From the IMG/VR virus record IMGVR_UViG_3300030106_002721, positions 1 to 28,776 of that record: a stretch of DNA of 28,776 bases. One strand, given 5' to 3'. Position numbers and translations under genes: made by a program. The notes under the pieces were generated by a model. It was not told the origin of the DNA and made no database searches. It worked only from the letters and a program-made list of their open reading frames with translations. Below, one piece after another: positions 5,499-12,702 of the stretch; position 1 is the stretch's first letter; each line of letters begins with the position of its first letter. This stretch comes from a virus.

Positions 5499-5585
5499 AT
5501 GCCTAGTCATTACGATAAAGAAGACAAAGAAAAGAAGAAGAAAAAAAAGAAAAAGAAAAAGAAAAAAGATAAGAAGAAAAAATAG
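5499..5585 (+). CDS. Poly-lysine micropeptide (28 aa)
   Basis: A 28-residue peptide: MPSHYDKEDKE followed by twelve consecutive lysines, Asp and four more lysines; lysine makes up 18 of 28 residues. Its TAG overlaps the GTG of the next gene by one base (TAGTG), so the two are probably coupled in translation. Similar short His-Tyr plus poly-Lys peptides occur in marine phage genomes (recalled). A nucleic-acid-compacting or membrane-active role would fit the charge. The long A/G tract is also slippage-prone, so length may vary between relatives. Confidence 0.55.
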   Translation: MPSHYDKEDKEKKKKKKKKKKKKDKKKK

Positions 5586-5935
5586 TGAAACCACCGAAGA
5601 GACCTGATGTTATTGAAATAGGTCCTTTTAAAGTCCATTTAAAGCTCGTGAGCCACGATTTAGCCTACGAGGTAGGTGAACAGCAAGGCTCTTTTCACTC
5701 TAAACCACCACTTACAATAGTGCTTGATGAAAACATCATGCTATTGGAAAATGAAAATACCTTTAATTTATTGGTTCATGAGCTATTTCACTGCTGTTAT
5801 TATCAATACAATTTAGAAAAGGCTAACGAAGAAGAGAATGTAGTAAACGCCTATGCTAACTTTGTCACAGAGCTATTTACCAGGAGTAATGTTAAAGATT
5901 ATCTTGTATACTTAACACGAGATAAATTAAATTGA
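5585..5935 (+). CDS. Predicted zinc metallopeptidase-like protein (HExxH)
   Basis: A 116-residue protein with LLVHELFH (residues 62-69), giving H65, E66 and H69 as zinc ligands and catalytic glutamate. EEENVVNAYANF (82-93) follows and could supply the third ligand, as in the phage family with a HEVxH then EEEVV arrangement. The N-terminal half is beta-rich. Start GTG at 5585 overlaps the stop of the poly-lysine gene. Related phage proteins are usually annotated as putative peptidases or SprT-like; the substrate is unknown. Confidence 0.72.
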   Translation: MKPPKRPDVIEIGPFKVHLKLVSHDLAYEVGEQQGSFHSKPPLTIVLDENIMLLENENTFNLLVHELFHCCYYQYNLEKANEEENVVNAYANFVTELFTRSNVKDYLVYLTRDKLN

Positions 5936-6147
5936 TCATTAAATATTTTTTAGTAGGAATCTTTTGCGTAACACAACCATATGATGATTGTATTCGTGTG
6001 GCAGGTGAGAGATATTTTGATACAAAAGAATCTTGTGAACTAGCAGCTCAGAGTTTTGGTAATATAATGATGGCACAGAATCCTACAAATACTGTCGCTG
6101 TGCAATGTGTTGATGCTTATCCTATTATGTTGAATCAGGATGCGTAG
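5932..6147 (+). CDS. Small exported or membrane-anchored protein (71 aa)
   Basis: 71 residues with an N-terminal hydrophobic stretch (MIIKYFLVGIFCV) that reads as a signal or anchor, then a polar part with three further cysteines (C20, C35, C59), which would suit periplasmic disulfides. The start is TTG at 5932, overlapping the preceding stop (TTGA); no upstream ATG is available. The end overlaps the convergent DUF3310-like gene by 23 nt. Function unknown. Confidence 0.6.
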   Translation: MIIKYFLVGIFCVTQPYDDCIRVAGERYFDTKESCELAAQSFGNIMMAQNPTNTVAVQCVDAYPIMLNQDA

Positions 6148-6355
6148 ATATAAGTTTATCTAAATACCACCTGGCTTTTTTTAAATCTTCTAATCCGTTC
6201 TTGAATTTTTGCCTTACGACATATTTAATCACATTACCGCTAAAATAATCTAACTTAAATTCTGCAATAAAATCTGACACTTGGATTTTGGCTCCGACAT
6301 AATATGGCGGGTTTATTTTATCTAAAACCTTGGACTTTTTATCTTTCTCCACCAT
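6125..6355 (-). CDS. DUF3310-like phage protein (76 aa)
   Basis: Contains PPYYVG early and the signature GNVIKYVVRQKFKNGLEDLKKARWYLDKL (residues 40-68, in pieces GNVIKYVVR and GLEDLKKARWYLDKL), typical of the DUF3310 family common in phages, which some annotate as nucleotide-kinase-like. The 76-residue size matches the family core. It overlaps the preceding coiled-coil gene by 31 nt and the convergent plus-strand gene by 23 nt. The biochemical role is not established. Confidence 0.82.
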   Translation of the reverse strand: MVEKDKKSKVLDKINPPYYVGAKIQVSDFIAEFKLDYFSGNVIKYVVRQKFKNGLEDLKKARWYLDKLISTHPDST

Positions 6356-6507
6356 TCTTTGTCCTTGTTCTTTTCATTTAGTTCGTTATTCATTTTCCGT
6401 AAAAAATCATTTATTTCTATTTGATCTTTGACCTGGTCCGTGAGCCGTGCAACTTTCTCCCTTAACAATTTTACTTCGTCTCTTATCGTTTTTATTTCGT
6501 CTTCCAT
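6322..6507 (-). CDS. Coiled-coil protein (61 aa)
   Basis: 61 residues, almost all a charged heptad-patterned helix (about 3-50, for example IKTIRDEVKLLREKVARL), likely a dimeric coiled coil, then a short basic tail. GAGAGG precedes the ATG by 8 nt. The ATG overlaps the stop of the small membrane ORF upstream (TAATG). Function unknown; such coiled coils often pair with membrane peptides such as the one just upstream. Confidence 0.68.
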   Translation of the reverse strand: MEDEIKTIRDEVKLLREKVARLTDQVKDQIEINDFLRKMNNELNEKNKDKEWWRKIKSPRF

Positions 6508-6617
6508 TATTTTAACCTCTCTCTATGTATCCTGGCCTGGCGATCACCTATTACCCACACCATATAACCAATAAATAATAATATTAAAGTATTCAATACT
6601 AACAATCCTAAAATCAT
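6507..6617 (-). CDS. Small membrane peptide (36 aa)
   Basis: A 36-residue peptide: hydrophobic residues 2-24 form one membrane helix (MILGLLVLNTLILLF and following), then a basic cytoplasmic tail RQARIHRERLK, so N-out topology is likely. Its ATG overlaps the previous stop (ATGA) and its TAA overlaps the next ATG (TAATG), so it sits precisely in a coupled gene string, which supports translation. Function unknown. Confidence 0.65.
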   Translation of the reverse strand: MILGLLVLNTLILLFIGYMVWVIGDRQARIHRERLK

Positions 6618-6844
6618 ATGTACCTCATTTCTATATTAGCTTCTGTTTCAATTACAACACGAGCACCACAAGATAAAATAGCCTTATCATTACCACCATA
6701 TCTTACTTTAGATGGCCCGTTTATAATTACTTCATGACAATATGTATTTTTTTTACCTTCCTTAACTGTAATCACAGGTTCATTTTTATTATTCTTTTTA
6801 TTACTACGAATGATGTGTTGATTAACGTGTATATATTTTTTCAC
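6614..6844 (-). CDS. Conserved hypothetical phage protein (76 aa)
   Basis: 76 residues: MKKYIHVNQHIIRSN, a polar middle with PVITVKEGKKNTY, and a C-terminal CGARVVIETEA segment, probably beta-rich. Similar short proteins with KYIHVNQHxI and SCGARVWIET occur in marine phages (recalled). Start GTG at 6844 with GGAGG 5-6 nt upstream, overlapping the preceding TGA (GTGA). Function unknown. Confidence 0.75.
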   Translation of the reverse strand: MKKYIHVNQHIIRSNKKNNKNEPVITVKEGKKNTYCHEVIINGPSKVRYGGNDKAILSCGARVVIETEANIEMRYI

Positions 6845-6945
6845 TTACGCCTCCTATTTTTATATCTACTAGATCTACGTCTTCTTTTTTTAGATCCCAT
6901 CTTCCGTCTACCTTTATGGAACCCTGCTCTGCCTGTATGAGCCAT
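6841..6945 (-). CDS. Small arginine-rich protein (34 aa)
   Basis: 34 residues; the second half is nearly all Arg, Lys and Ser (GSKKRRRRSSRYKNRRRK). Its ATG overlaps the oxygenase stop (TAATG) and its TGA overlaps the next GTG (GTGA). It also carries the GGAGG ribosome site of the next gene. Likely nucleic-acid binding from composition; this is inference only. Confidence 0.6.
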   Translation of the reverse strand: MAHTGRAGFHKGRRKMGSKKRRRRSSRYKNRRRK

Positions 6946-7604
6946 TACTTATCGATACCTTTGCCGACATCTGCACCGGGAACCTTGGATCTTAAATGTA
7001 TATTAAATGCCATAGATCTACGCTCACCTTCACTACGGAACGGATAGACCTGGTGCGATAACCAACTAGGAAATATATATAGATCACCTATCTGTGGTTT
7101 AGCCATGTAAGAATGTTTGCTAAATGTATTTGGCACACTACCTAAAAACTCTAAACAACCAACACTAGGATAATGATCTTCTCTTCTAAACTCTTCTTCA
7201 TAGCCTGATGGTATCTTTAAAAAGAATACACCTGATAGCTGCGAGTCGTGTATATGTACAGGATTAAAGTCACCTGCGTACTGACTTACAACCCATGAAG
7301 TATAAGTCATGTTAGTATTTTCTGGATTAAATTGCTTACCAACAGTTTTTAGTATATACTCCGTCACTAATTTATTTATCACTAACTCTAGTGATTTAAT
7401 TTCGCCCAAGGATAACGCTACTTCTTTTTTCACATTACCAGCCAGGTTAGCACTATAATCTAATTGTTCTGATCTTTTATCATCGTTTAATATATCGTCA
7501 GCCTTTTTATTTACTTCGTCAACTATATTCTGTGGAACAGAACTCTTCATGATCCGTGGTCCGAAAGGCGTGAACATATCATAACTAATTTGTTTCTCTT
7601 GCAT
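6945..7604 (-). CDS. 2-oxoglutarate/Fe(II)-dependent oxygenase family protein
   Basis: A 219-residue protein of the phage 2OG-Fe(II) oxygenase group (2OG-FeII_Oxy_5 type). NPVHIHDSQLSGVFFL (114-129) supplies the first iron ligands (H117, and H119 or D120), GDLYIFPSWLSHQVYPF (173-189) the distal ligand H184, and ERRSMAFNI (194-202) the 2OG-binding Arg. The fold would be a jelly roll. Reaction: oxidation of a substrate with O2 and 2-oxoglutarate, giving succinate and CO2; substrate unknown, perhaps protein or nucleic acid. AAGGAG precedes the ATG. The leader (7605-7786) is structured. Confidence 0.85.
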   Translation of the reverse strand: MQEKQISYDMFTPFGPRIMKSSVPQNIVDEVNKKADDILNDDKRSEQLDYSANLAGNVKKEVALSLGEIKSLELVINKLVTEYILKTVGKQFNPENTNMTYTSWVVSQYAGDFNPVHIHDSQLSGVFFLKIPSGYEEEFRREDHYPSVGCLEFLGSVPNTFSKHSYMAKPQIGDLYIFPSWLSHQVYPFRSEGERRSMAFNIHLRSKVPGADVGKGIDK

Positions 7605-7786
7605 CTATACTCCTTGAAGGTGAGGGCAAAGAATAAAAAATAAAAAAACTCTGCCCTCGGTCATGTTCAGAAAGGTGCTAGTCTCTCCTAGCCGTCACAC
7701 CACTTCCTATCTTTATCAGGTAAGGATCAAGTATTACAGTCAATGAACTGCGAAGATTAATAGAGGAGTAATACTTGCGTTTCATT
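7605..7786. other. Structured spacer with two inverted repeats
   Basis: Holds CAAGTATTAC (7728-7737) and its exact complement GTAATACTTG (7768-7777) with a 30-nt loop; GAGGGCA (7622-7628) and TGCCCTC (7652-7658) around an A/T-only loop; and a GCTAG/CTAGC hairpin near 7677-7692. On the minus strand it is the leader of the oxygenase gene. A 35-codon frame without Shine-Dalgarno (start near 7784) covers the first inverted repeat and is probably not a gene. Could be an attenuator or operator. Confidence 0.45.
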
Positions 7787-8272
7787 CTAGGTGTCAGATG
7801 AACCCCCTTCGCTGTGGGGATTAGGTCTAAGGACTATCTCTTTTACAACAACGTCCTTAATCTCGAACTCGGCAAACGGAGGGATCGGCTTGTAGTTTGG
7901 AGACCCAGGAGGAAATACTAGTAAGTTGTCCCAATCTCTCTCGTCTACCCTTTTTTGCACTCTCTCTACGGCCTCCTGTAAAGTATCATGCAAAACTTTG
8001 TAATGTATTGTCTCTGTTCTTTGAACAGCTACATCATGATATTTTGGAAAATTGTTATCTGTTACGAAATCAGTGTCATTTTTTTTGGCTTTTAAGAAGG
8101 TTATAGCCTGTTGTAGACTCTCGTCTGCATGATCCTTCTCTGCATATTTAATCAAAGTTAATATTGCTTCTTCTTCTGTCATTCTATGTTCTCCTATATA
8201 AATACATCCACACCATATACACGAGCTACCGTTGTGCTCTGGGCAATAGCAAATTGGACATAGATCATTCAA
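7787..8272 (-). CDS. Zinc-ribbon hypothetical protein (161 aa)
   Basis: The first 25 residues carry CPIC-Y-C, then CIWCGC (C5, C8, C10, C18, C21, C23), a probable zinc-binding knuckle; a helical part (MTEEEAILTLIKYAEKD) and a charged, Pro-rich C-terminus follow. The start is TTG at 8272, overlapping the previous stop by 8 nt. An inner ATG (MTEEEA, 8182) has its own AGGAGA site, so a shorter form without the zinc part may also be made. Function unknown; possibly nucleic-acid contact. Confidence 0.65.
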   Translation of the reverse strand: MNDLCPICYCPEHNGSSCIWCGCIYIGEHRMTEEEAILTLIKYAEKDHADESLQQAITFLKAKKNDTDFVTDNNFPKYHDVAVQRTETIHYKVLHDTLQEAVERVQKRVDERDWDNLLVFPPGSPNYKPIPPFAEFEIKDVVVKEIVLRPNPHSEGGSSDT

Positions 8273-8411
8273 TGTTTCTCTTCTTACACTCTTGCATCGT
8301 CAAAAACTCTATGACCTTGCCTACAGATCTAAAGTCTTTAGCTCCTAATTTTTTTAACAGTTGCCATATGTCTATTTTGACTGCAACTGACTTATATTTT
8401 AAAGCATTCAT
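8265..8411 (-). CDS. Ribbon-helix-helix-like small regulator (48 aa)
   Basis: 48 residues with the shape of a ribbon-helix-helix DNA-binding protein: a short beta strand KSVAVKI (7-13), helix DIWQLLKKLGAK (14-25) and second helix SVGKVIEFLTMQE (29-41). AGGAG lies 6-7 nt before the ATG. This is the only candidate transcription regulator in the window; phage regulators of this class bind short inverted repeats as dimers. Candidate sites include the GTTACC array and the CAGGTA palindrome, but no link is shown. Confidence 0.62.
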   Translation of the reverse strand: MNALKYKSVAVKIDIWQLLKKLGAKDFRSVGKVIEFLTMQECKKRNIE

Positions 8412-8420
8412 TTCTTTCTC

Positions 8421-8522
8421 CTAAAAAAGTACGGTAAATACAGCTATAGTAATTAGAATTTGCTTCCAAAATATAGCTAGAAATACTAGCACTATAAATA
8501 TATTTAACCAATGTATGCCCAT
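8421..8522 (-). CDS. Small membrane peptide (33 aa)
   Basis: 33 residues, nearly all hydrophobic: two short membrane-spanning stretches (LNIFIVLVFLAIF and ILITIAVFTVLF) separated by WKQ. There is no Shine-Dalgarno; the ATG directly follows a promoter-like TAAATT. The stop TAG lies within the ribosome site region of the next gene (ribbon-helix-helix). May be a real membrane peptide or a fortuitous frame in AT-rich DNA. Confidence 0.42.
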   Translation of the reverse strand: MGIHWLNIFIVLVFLAIFWKQILITIAVFTVLF

Positions 8523-8551
8523 AATTTATATAATTATATGGGATTTGTCAA
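8523..8551 (-). promoter_or_regulatory. Promoter-like sequence upstream of the regulator gene
   Basis: Minus strand TTGACA (8546-8551), 17-bp spacer, TAAATT (8523-8528). The spacer contains AATCCCATATAAT, and the region forms CCCATA/TATGGG inverted repeats. It would drive the membrane peptide, the ribbon-helix-helix gene and the zinc-ribbon gene. Confidence 0.5.
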
Positions 8552-8736
8552 TGAATTGTATCATTTTTTGGATCCTCCTCCTCGTATTCAATAGTAAATT
8601 CAATGTGAAATGTAGCTCCACAACTAGGGCATGAGTATACCTTTTTACCATCTTCTTTTTCATTCTCATCCACTGGTATTACAATATCTTTACAATTGTA
8701 ACACTCAGCAGTTACGAGCTTTTTAGTGTTCCCCAT
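8548..8736 (-). CDS. Zinc-ribbon protein (62 aa)
   Basis: 62 residues with two CxxC knuckles, CYNC (12-15) and CPSC (36-39), separated by an acidic loop, and a glutamate-rich tail: a classic zinc-ribbon layout. AGGAG precedes the ATG by 5 nt. The gene overlaps the end of the DNA polymerase gene by 25 nt and is probably cotranscribed with it. Likely contacts nucleic acid or the replication proteins; exact role unknown. Confidence 0.72.
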   Translation of the reverse strand: MGNTKKLVTAECYNCKDIVIPVDENEKEDGKKVYSCPSCGATFHIEFTIEYEEEDPKNDTIH

Positions 8737-10586
8737 GACTCTCCTATCTTTGGATCTACTTTGCTTGGCACTTCTAGCTCAATACAGTTCTCCATAATCT
8801 CTTTTATTTTCTTGACCTGTTCCATATCTTCACACGAACAATTAAGTTCATCGTGCACTTGTATATGTGGTGTGATACCAGCTTTATATACTTCGACCAT
8901 GGCTTTTTTAGTTTGATCAGCCGCACTACCTTGTATTAATTTGTTTAATGCTTTGTATGTAAACGCTCTTTTAAGATTACTACCATACTTTCTTATGGCT
9001 TCATCACGTGGTAATGGTTTATGCACACCCCATTTAGTCGGTTCATATAAATCAAAATGACATATACGACCAAGTATAGTTCTTACCTGGCCATTATCAT
9101 TTGCTGACTTACTAGCCAGGCTCATTAATTGTTTTACAAATGGCACACGAGCATGATATTTTTCGAATAACTCTTTTGTATCATCTTCACCTAGTCCTAA
9201 CTCACTACCTAATTTTTTTTGACCCATACCATAAAACAATCCTAAGTTCATAGTCTTGGCTGTCTTACGATCTATACCTGCCATTTCAGCAGCTATCTGA
9301 TGAAAGTCTGTGTCTGTTTTATCCTGATAAGAATTAACAAACTCATCTGCACCTGACAATCCACCATGCGTTAACGCTGCAAAATGTACAACTAATCTAG
9401 GCTCTTGTTGTGAATAATCAAAACTACCCCACATGTGATTACCTTCTGGTATGAACAATGACCTGATCATAGGTCCGATGTTCTCGTTCCGTGCTGGTAT
9501 CTGCTGTAAATTAGGATTCGACATACTTAATCTACCTGTAATCGTACCACCTTGATCTGACTTCAATTGATTAATCTCACCATGTATACGACCATTCTGT
9601 TCATGTTTTAATAATGAATCTATAAAAGTAGATCTAGCCTTGAATAATTCCCTTGATTCTACTATCTTTTTTGACAAAGGATCTTGTAATGTCGCTAAAA
9701 AATTTTTGTCAAAGCTAGGTAAACCTGTAGGCGTTTTGTTATAAGATATCTTTTTCTTATCAAATGCTTTTGCTACTGACAGCGGTGCAAACACTTCTAC
9801 TTCAAATCCTACGTCTTTTTTTATTTCTAATAATAATTTTTTTTCTTTTGCAATTATTTGTTTTTTTAATTTATCTGCCTTTTCTAAATCTACTCGTACA
9901 CCTTTCCATTTCATTTCAACTAAAACAGGTAATAGTTCTGACTCTAAATAAAATATGTGGTGCAACTCTTGTCGATTCATCTCAACTTTAAGTGCTTGCC
10001 ATAATCTTAGTGTAAGATCTGCGTCCTGCTCTGCGTAAGGTCCGACATACTGATAAGGTAGTTTGTACATTTCAGCCTTAGCATCAATCTGCCAGGCTTG
10101 TGCAGCTTCATATAATAAACTTTCATCTTTCTTTTCTTGTATGTAATCTTTAGCAACAGCGTTTAAATTGTATTGACCTGGCATTCTGTTCTCATCTATC
10201 AATGCTGCAGCTATCATCGTATCAATAATCCTGCCCTTAACATTAATACCCCATCGCTTTAGCCACCCTATGTCATAACTAGCATTGTGAAATATTTTAT
10301 CGACATCATTTTCAAAATATTTTTTTAAATGTTTCTTAAGTATCTCTTCATCAAAGTTACCACCACCCTCATGCCTTATTGGATAATAACCTTTAAACCC
10401 ATCTACAGCCACAGCAATACCAACAACGTGACCTTTGCCAGTAGCCCAGCCTGGTCCAGTGTCCTTGATTCCTGGGTCGTAAGTCTCTAAATCTATGGCT
10501 ATTTCTTTGGCCTGTGATAAATCAGGCAAAGTTTGTGGTGGATTCCATTCTTTTGGGGGTTCAAATAGTGGTCTCTGGGTCGACAT
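8712..10586 (-). CDS. polA: Family A DNA polymerase with 3'-5' exonuclease
   Basis: Replicative phage DNA polymerase of 624 residues, lacking the 5' nuclease of bacterial Pol I. Exonuclease: AIDLETYD (D32, E34), HNASYDIGWL (D105), YAEQD (Y184, D188). Polymerase: motif A DYSQQEP (D390), motif B RKTAKTMNLGLFYG (R440, K444, Y452), motif C HIQVHDEL (D579). The residue equal to E. coli Phe762 is Leu448; viral polymerases vary here (Phe, Tyr, Leu), and Leu has been linked to slower, more accurate synthesis and temperate-leaning phages. All catalytic residues are present. Overlaps the nuclease gene upstream by 26 nt. Confidence 0.96.
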   Translation of the reverse strand: MSTQRPLFEPPKEWNPPQTLPDLSQAKEIAIDLETYDPGIKDTGPGWATGKGHVVGIAVAVDGFKGYYPIRHEGGGNFDEEILKKHLKKYFENDVDKIFHNASYDIGWLKRWGINVKGRIIDTMIAAALIDENRMPGQYNLNAVAKDYIQEKKDESLLYEAAQAWQIDAKAEMYKLPYQYVGPYAEQDADLTLRLWQALKVEMNRQELHHIFYLESELLPVLVEMKWKGVRVDLEKADKLKKQIIAKEKKLLLEIKKDVGFEVEVFAPLSVAKAFDKKKISYNKTPTGLPSFDKNFLATLQDPLSKKIVESRELFKARSTFIDSLLKHEQNGRIHGEINQLKSDQGGTITGRLSMSNPNLQQIPARNENIGPMIRSLFIPEGNHMWGSFDYSQQEPRLVVHFAALTHGGLSGADEFVNSYQDKTDTDFHQIAAEMAGIDRKTAKTMNLGLFYGMGQKKLGSELGLGEDDTKELFEKYHARVPFVKQLMSLASKSANDNGQVRTILGRICHFDLYEPTKWGVHKPLPRDEAIRKYGSNLKRAFTYKALNKLIQGSAADQTKKAMVEVYKAGITPHIQVHDELNCSCEDMEQVKKIKEIMENCIELEVPSKVDPKIGESWGTLKSS

Positions 10587-10842
10587 ACTCTATCTCGATA
10601 TTCATTTCTTGTTGTTTCTTTGATTGCATTCTATTTATTCTTTGACCTGTTTGTTTGCCACTTTTGCGAATTGATACAGTTTTTGCGTCTATAAGTTTAC
10701 AGTTTCCCTTACTATCTACAACCACTAAATCAAAAGGACTATGAGGGCACATAGCCATGGCTACATAATATCCTTTTTTTATATACTTAGCAGCTATAGT
10801 TAACTCACCCATAACACCTTTTGCGCTTTTAGTTCTATTCAT
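10561..10842 (-). CDS. PD-(D/E)XK nuclease-like protein (93 aa)
   Basis: A small nuclease-fold protein, perhaps a Holliday-junction-resolvase-like or PDDEXK_5 relative. GVMGELTIAAKYIKKGYYV (helix with E13) leads into SPFDLVVVD (D38) and KLIDAKTV (D52, K54), the E...D...(D/E)xK arrangement. Start: the ATG at 10842 overlaps the helicase stop by 8 nt (ATGAATAG) and is preferred over an in-frame TTG at 10857. Placed between helicase and polymerase, so a role in replication or recombination intermediates is likely. Confidence 0.75.
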   Translation of the reverse strand: MNRTKSAKGVMGELTIAAKYIKKGYYVAMAMCPHSPFDLVVVDSKGNCKLIDAKTVSIRKSGKQTGQRINRMQSKKQQEMNIEIEYVDPETTI

Positions 10843-12394
10843 GAAACATCTCTGCAAACTCTCTGTCCGTATCTGATCTGACTAAATGTAAATTTTTCTT
10901 AGCTCTTGTGATACCAACATAAAATACTCTTCTTTCATTATCAGGATCTTTATAATAAGCCTCATCAGCTTTTCTCGGTAAGTCAGATAACAAAGCTACA
11001 TTGTCAGCTTCACCACCTTTGGCACCATGTATTGTTGACAGATTGATCCGTGGTTCGTGACTCAACTTTTCTTTTCTACGTAACAAAGACACTATGTAAG
11101 TAACCTCGTGTGCTGGCATACGATCCAAAGCATGATGCCATATTCTATGCGCAGGTACTAACAGACCGTGATACACACACAAATCTTCATAAGTAAAGAA
11201 CGCATCTGGATCTGCATGAATTAAACCTTTGTGTCCATACTCTACACCACGTCTAACTGTCATGTAATGATACATAGTTTTTGCTTCGTCATACGATATG
11301 GCTTTTCTATGTTTGGCTAAATTAGTCCAAGCCATAATAGCTGTTAATCTTTTTTTACTTACTGAGGGTTGACCGTGTACAGAGAAATAAAAACCTTTCG
11401 TTTTCATCTCATCTGCTATTTGTTCTAAAGTATAATTATCTCTCGCCAGGACTAACCATTCACCTTTATCTCTTTGTATCTGTTGATAAACAGAATTACG
11501 ATTTACATGATGTTTAACAGATCCACGACTCACAGCTATGTTACTTTTTTTTGGTGACCATACTTTAGGTATTCTATTTTCTACTTTATTTATTAAATTG
11601 GTAGCAATTTTATGCACCTCTAAAGGCACTCTGTGTGAAGTATCTAGTATATATCTCTCACCTTGCAAGTTAATTAAATCACTTGGATTAGCACCAGCCC
11701 ACTTAAATATAGATTGATCATCGTCCCCAGCAATATATATCTCCTTAGATTTATCCATAATTTTTTTGACCATCTCCCATTGTATAGGTAACAAATCTTG
11801 TGCCTCATCTATAATTAAAACATCAAGACCGGGTACAATGTCATCACGATTAGATTTACTGAACTCTATGATCATGTCAGTAAAATCATATAGTTTTCTT
11901 GTCTTTTTATATTCTGTAATACCATCGGATATATATTTAATTTTCATCCACCCACCTTCCATGTGTGGCATCTCTTGATATTGTTGTTTCAAAGTTATAT
12001 TTCTAACTCTAGCCATGTCTATAACTTTAGCAAAGATATCGTCTTGCATTTGAAAACCATTGTTATCCATCTTACGATTAGTATTAGATAGTTTTATACC
12101 CAGTAACTCTGATAATTCTTTGTAATGATTATCTTTCATAACATCATCTTTACTCAAACCTAATTGTTTAAATGCTAAACTGTGTAAAGTTCTAAAATAA
12201 TTAAAATCTTTTTTATCAAGATTAGTAAACTTTTTTATAGCCCTGGTCCGTGCTTCATTAGCTGCTTTTACTGTGTACGCAAAGTATCCTATACGATTAG
12301 GTTTAATACCTTCCTCTAATTTTTTTTCTACTTTACGAAGTAAATACTCTGTCTTACCTGTGCCAGGTGGACCTAATATAATTTTAGTAGTCAC
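10835..12394 (-). CDS. UvrD/Rep-like superfamily 1 helicase
   Basis: ATP-driven 3'-5' DNA helicase of about 519 residues, shorter than UvrD (about 720). Motifs in order: GPPGTGKT (8-15, Walker A), AYTVKAANEA (Ia), DEAQD (196-200, Walker B), GDDDQSIFKWAG (III), STIHGAKGGEADNV (V) and RVFYVGITRAKKNL (VI). Start: GTG at 12394 has GGGAG about 8 nt upstream and overlaps the previous TGA (GTGA); an in-frame ATG at 12409 lacks a ribosome site. Part of the replication block; may unwind duplex ahead of the polymerase or process recombination forks. Confidence 0.93.
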   Translation of the reverse strand: MTTKIILGPPGTGKTEYLLRKVEKKLEEGIKPNRIGYFAYTVKAANEARTRAIKKFTNLDKKDFNYFRTLHSLAFKQLGLSKDDVMKDNHYKELSELLGIKLSNTNRKMDNNGFQMQDDIFAKVIDMARVRNITLKQQYQEMPHMEGGWMKIKYISDGITEYKKTRKLYDFTDMIIEFSKSNRDDIVPGLDVLIIDEAQDLLPIQWEMVKKIMDKSKEIYIAGDDDQSIFKWAGANPSDLINLQGERYILDTSHRVPLEVHKIATNLINKVENRIPKVWSPKKSNIAVSRGSVKHHVNRNSVYQQIQRDKGEWLVLARDNYTLEQIADEMKTKGFYFSVHGQPSVSKKRLTAIMAWTNLAKHRKAISYDEAKTMYHYMTVRRGVEYGHKGLIHADPDAFFTYEDLCVYHGLLVPAHRIWHHALDRMPAHEVTYIVSLLRRKEKLSHEPRINLSTIHGAKGGEADNVALLSDLPRKADEAYYKDPDNERRVFYVGITRAKKNLHLVRSDTDREFAEMFHE

Positions 12395-12702
12395 AATTCT
12401 ATCTCCCATCCGATTACAAAACCTGTGTTACCTGTTACTTCGTATCCAGGAGCCATGAACCAATTACCGTGCACAATTCTTATCATCGGCACAATTTCGT
12501 TAGCAGTGTATCCCGTTACTAAACCATACTCTAAATATTTAGTTTTCTTACCTGCATAAAAGCTAGTACGATACTCACTATTATAAAACACTCCATAAAT
12601 ATTATCATCCAAGGTACACCTTGCGTGAGGATGCACTGAGTTATAATCACCTACGAGTCCTACATGCATTGATAAAGCCACTAAAAAAGATAAACAATTC
12701 AT
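12391..12702 (-). CDS. Exported small beta-rich protein (103 aa)
   Basis: 103 residues. The N-terminus (MNCLSFLVALSMHVGLVGD) reads as a signal peptide; the mature part is rich in Tyr, Gly and alternating polar and apolar residues (EYGLVTGYTAN, WFMAPGYEVTG, GFVIGWEIEL), ending in an aromatic-hydrophobic strand like small outer-membrane beta-barrel proteins. Related marine phage proteins share the EYGLVTGY motif (recalled). Odd to find within a replication operon, between primase and helicase. Its ATG overlaps the primase stop (TAATG). Could act in the envelope, for example in superinfection exclusion; this is speculative. Confidence 0.65.
   Translation of the reverse strand: MNCLSFLVALSMHVGLVGDYNSVHPHARCTLDDNIYGVFYNSEYRTSFYAGKKTKYLEYGLVTGYTANEIVPMIRIVHGNWFMAPGYEVTGNTGFVIGWEIEL

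Noticed and set aside
6125-6147. Terminator between the convergent small genes
   Set aside because: The genes overlap and no hairpin with a U tract is seen there.
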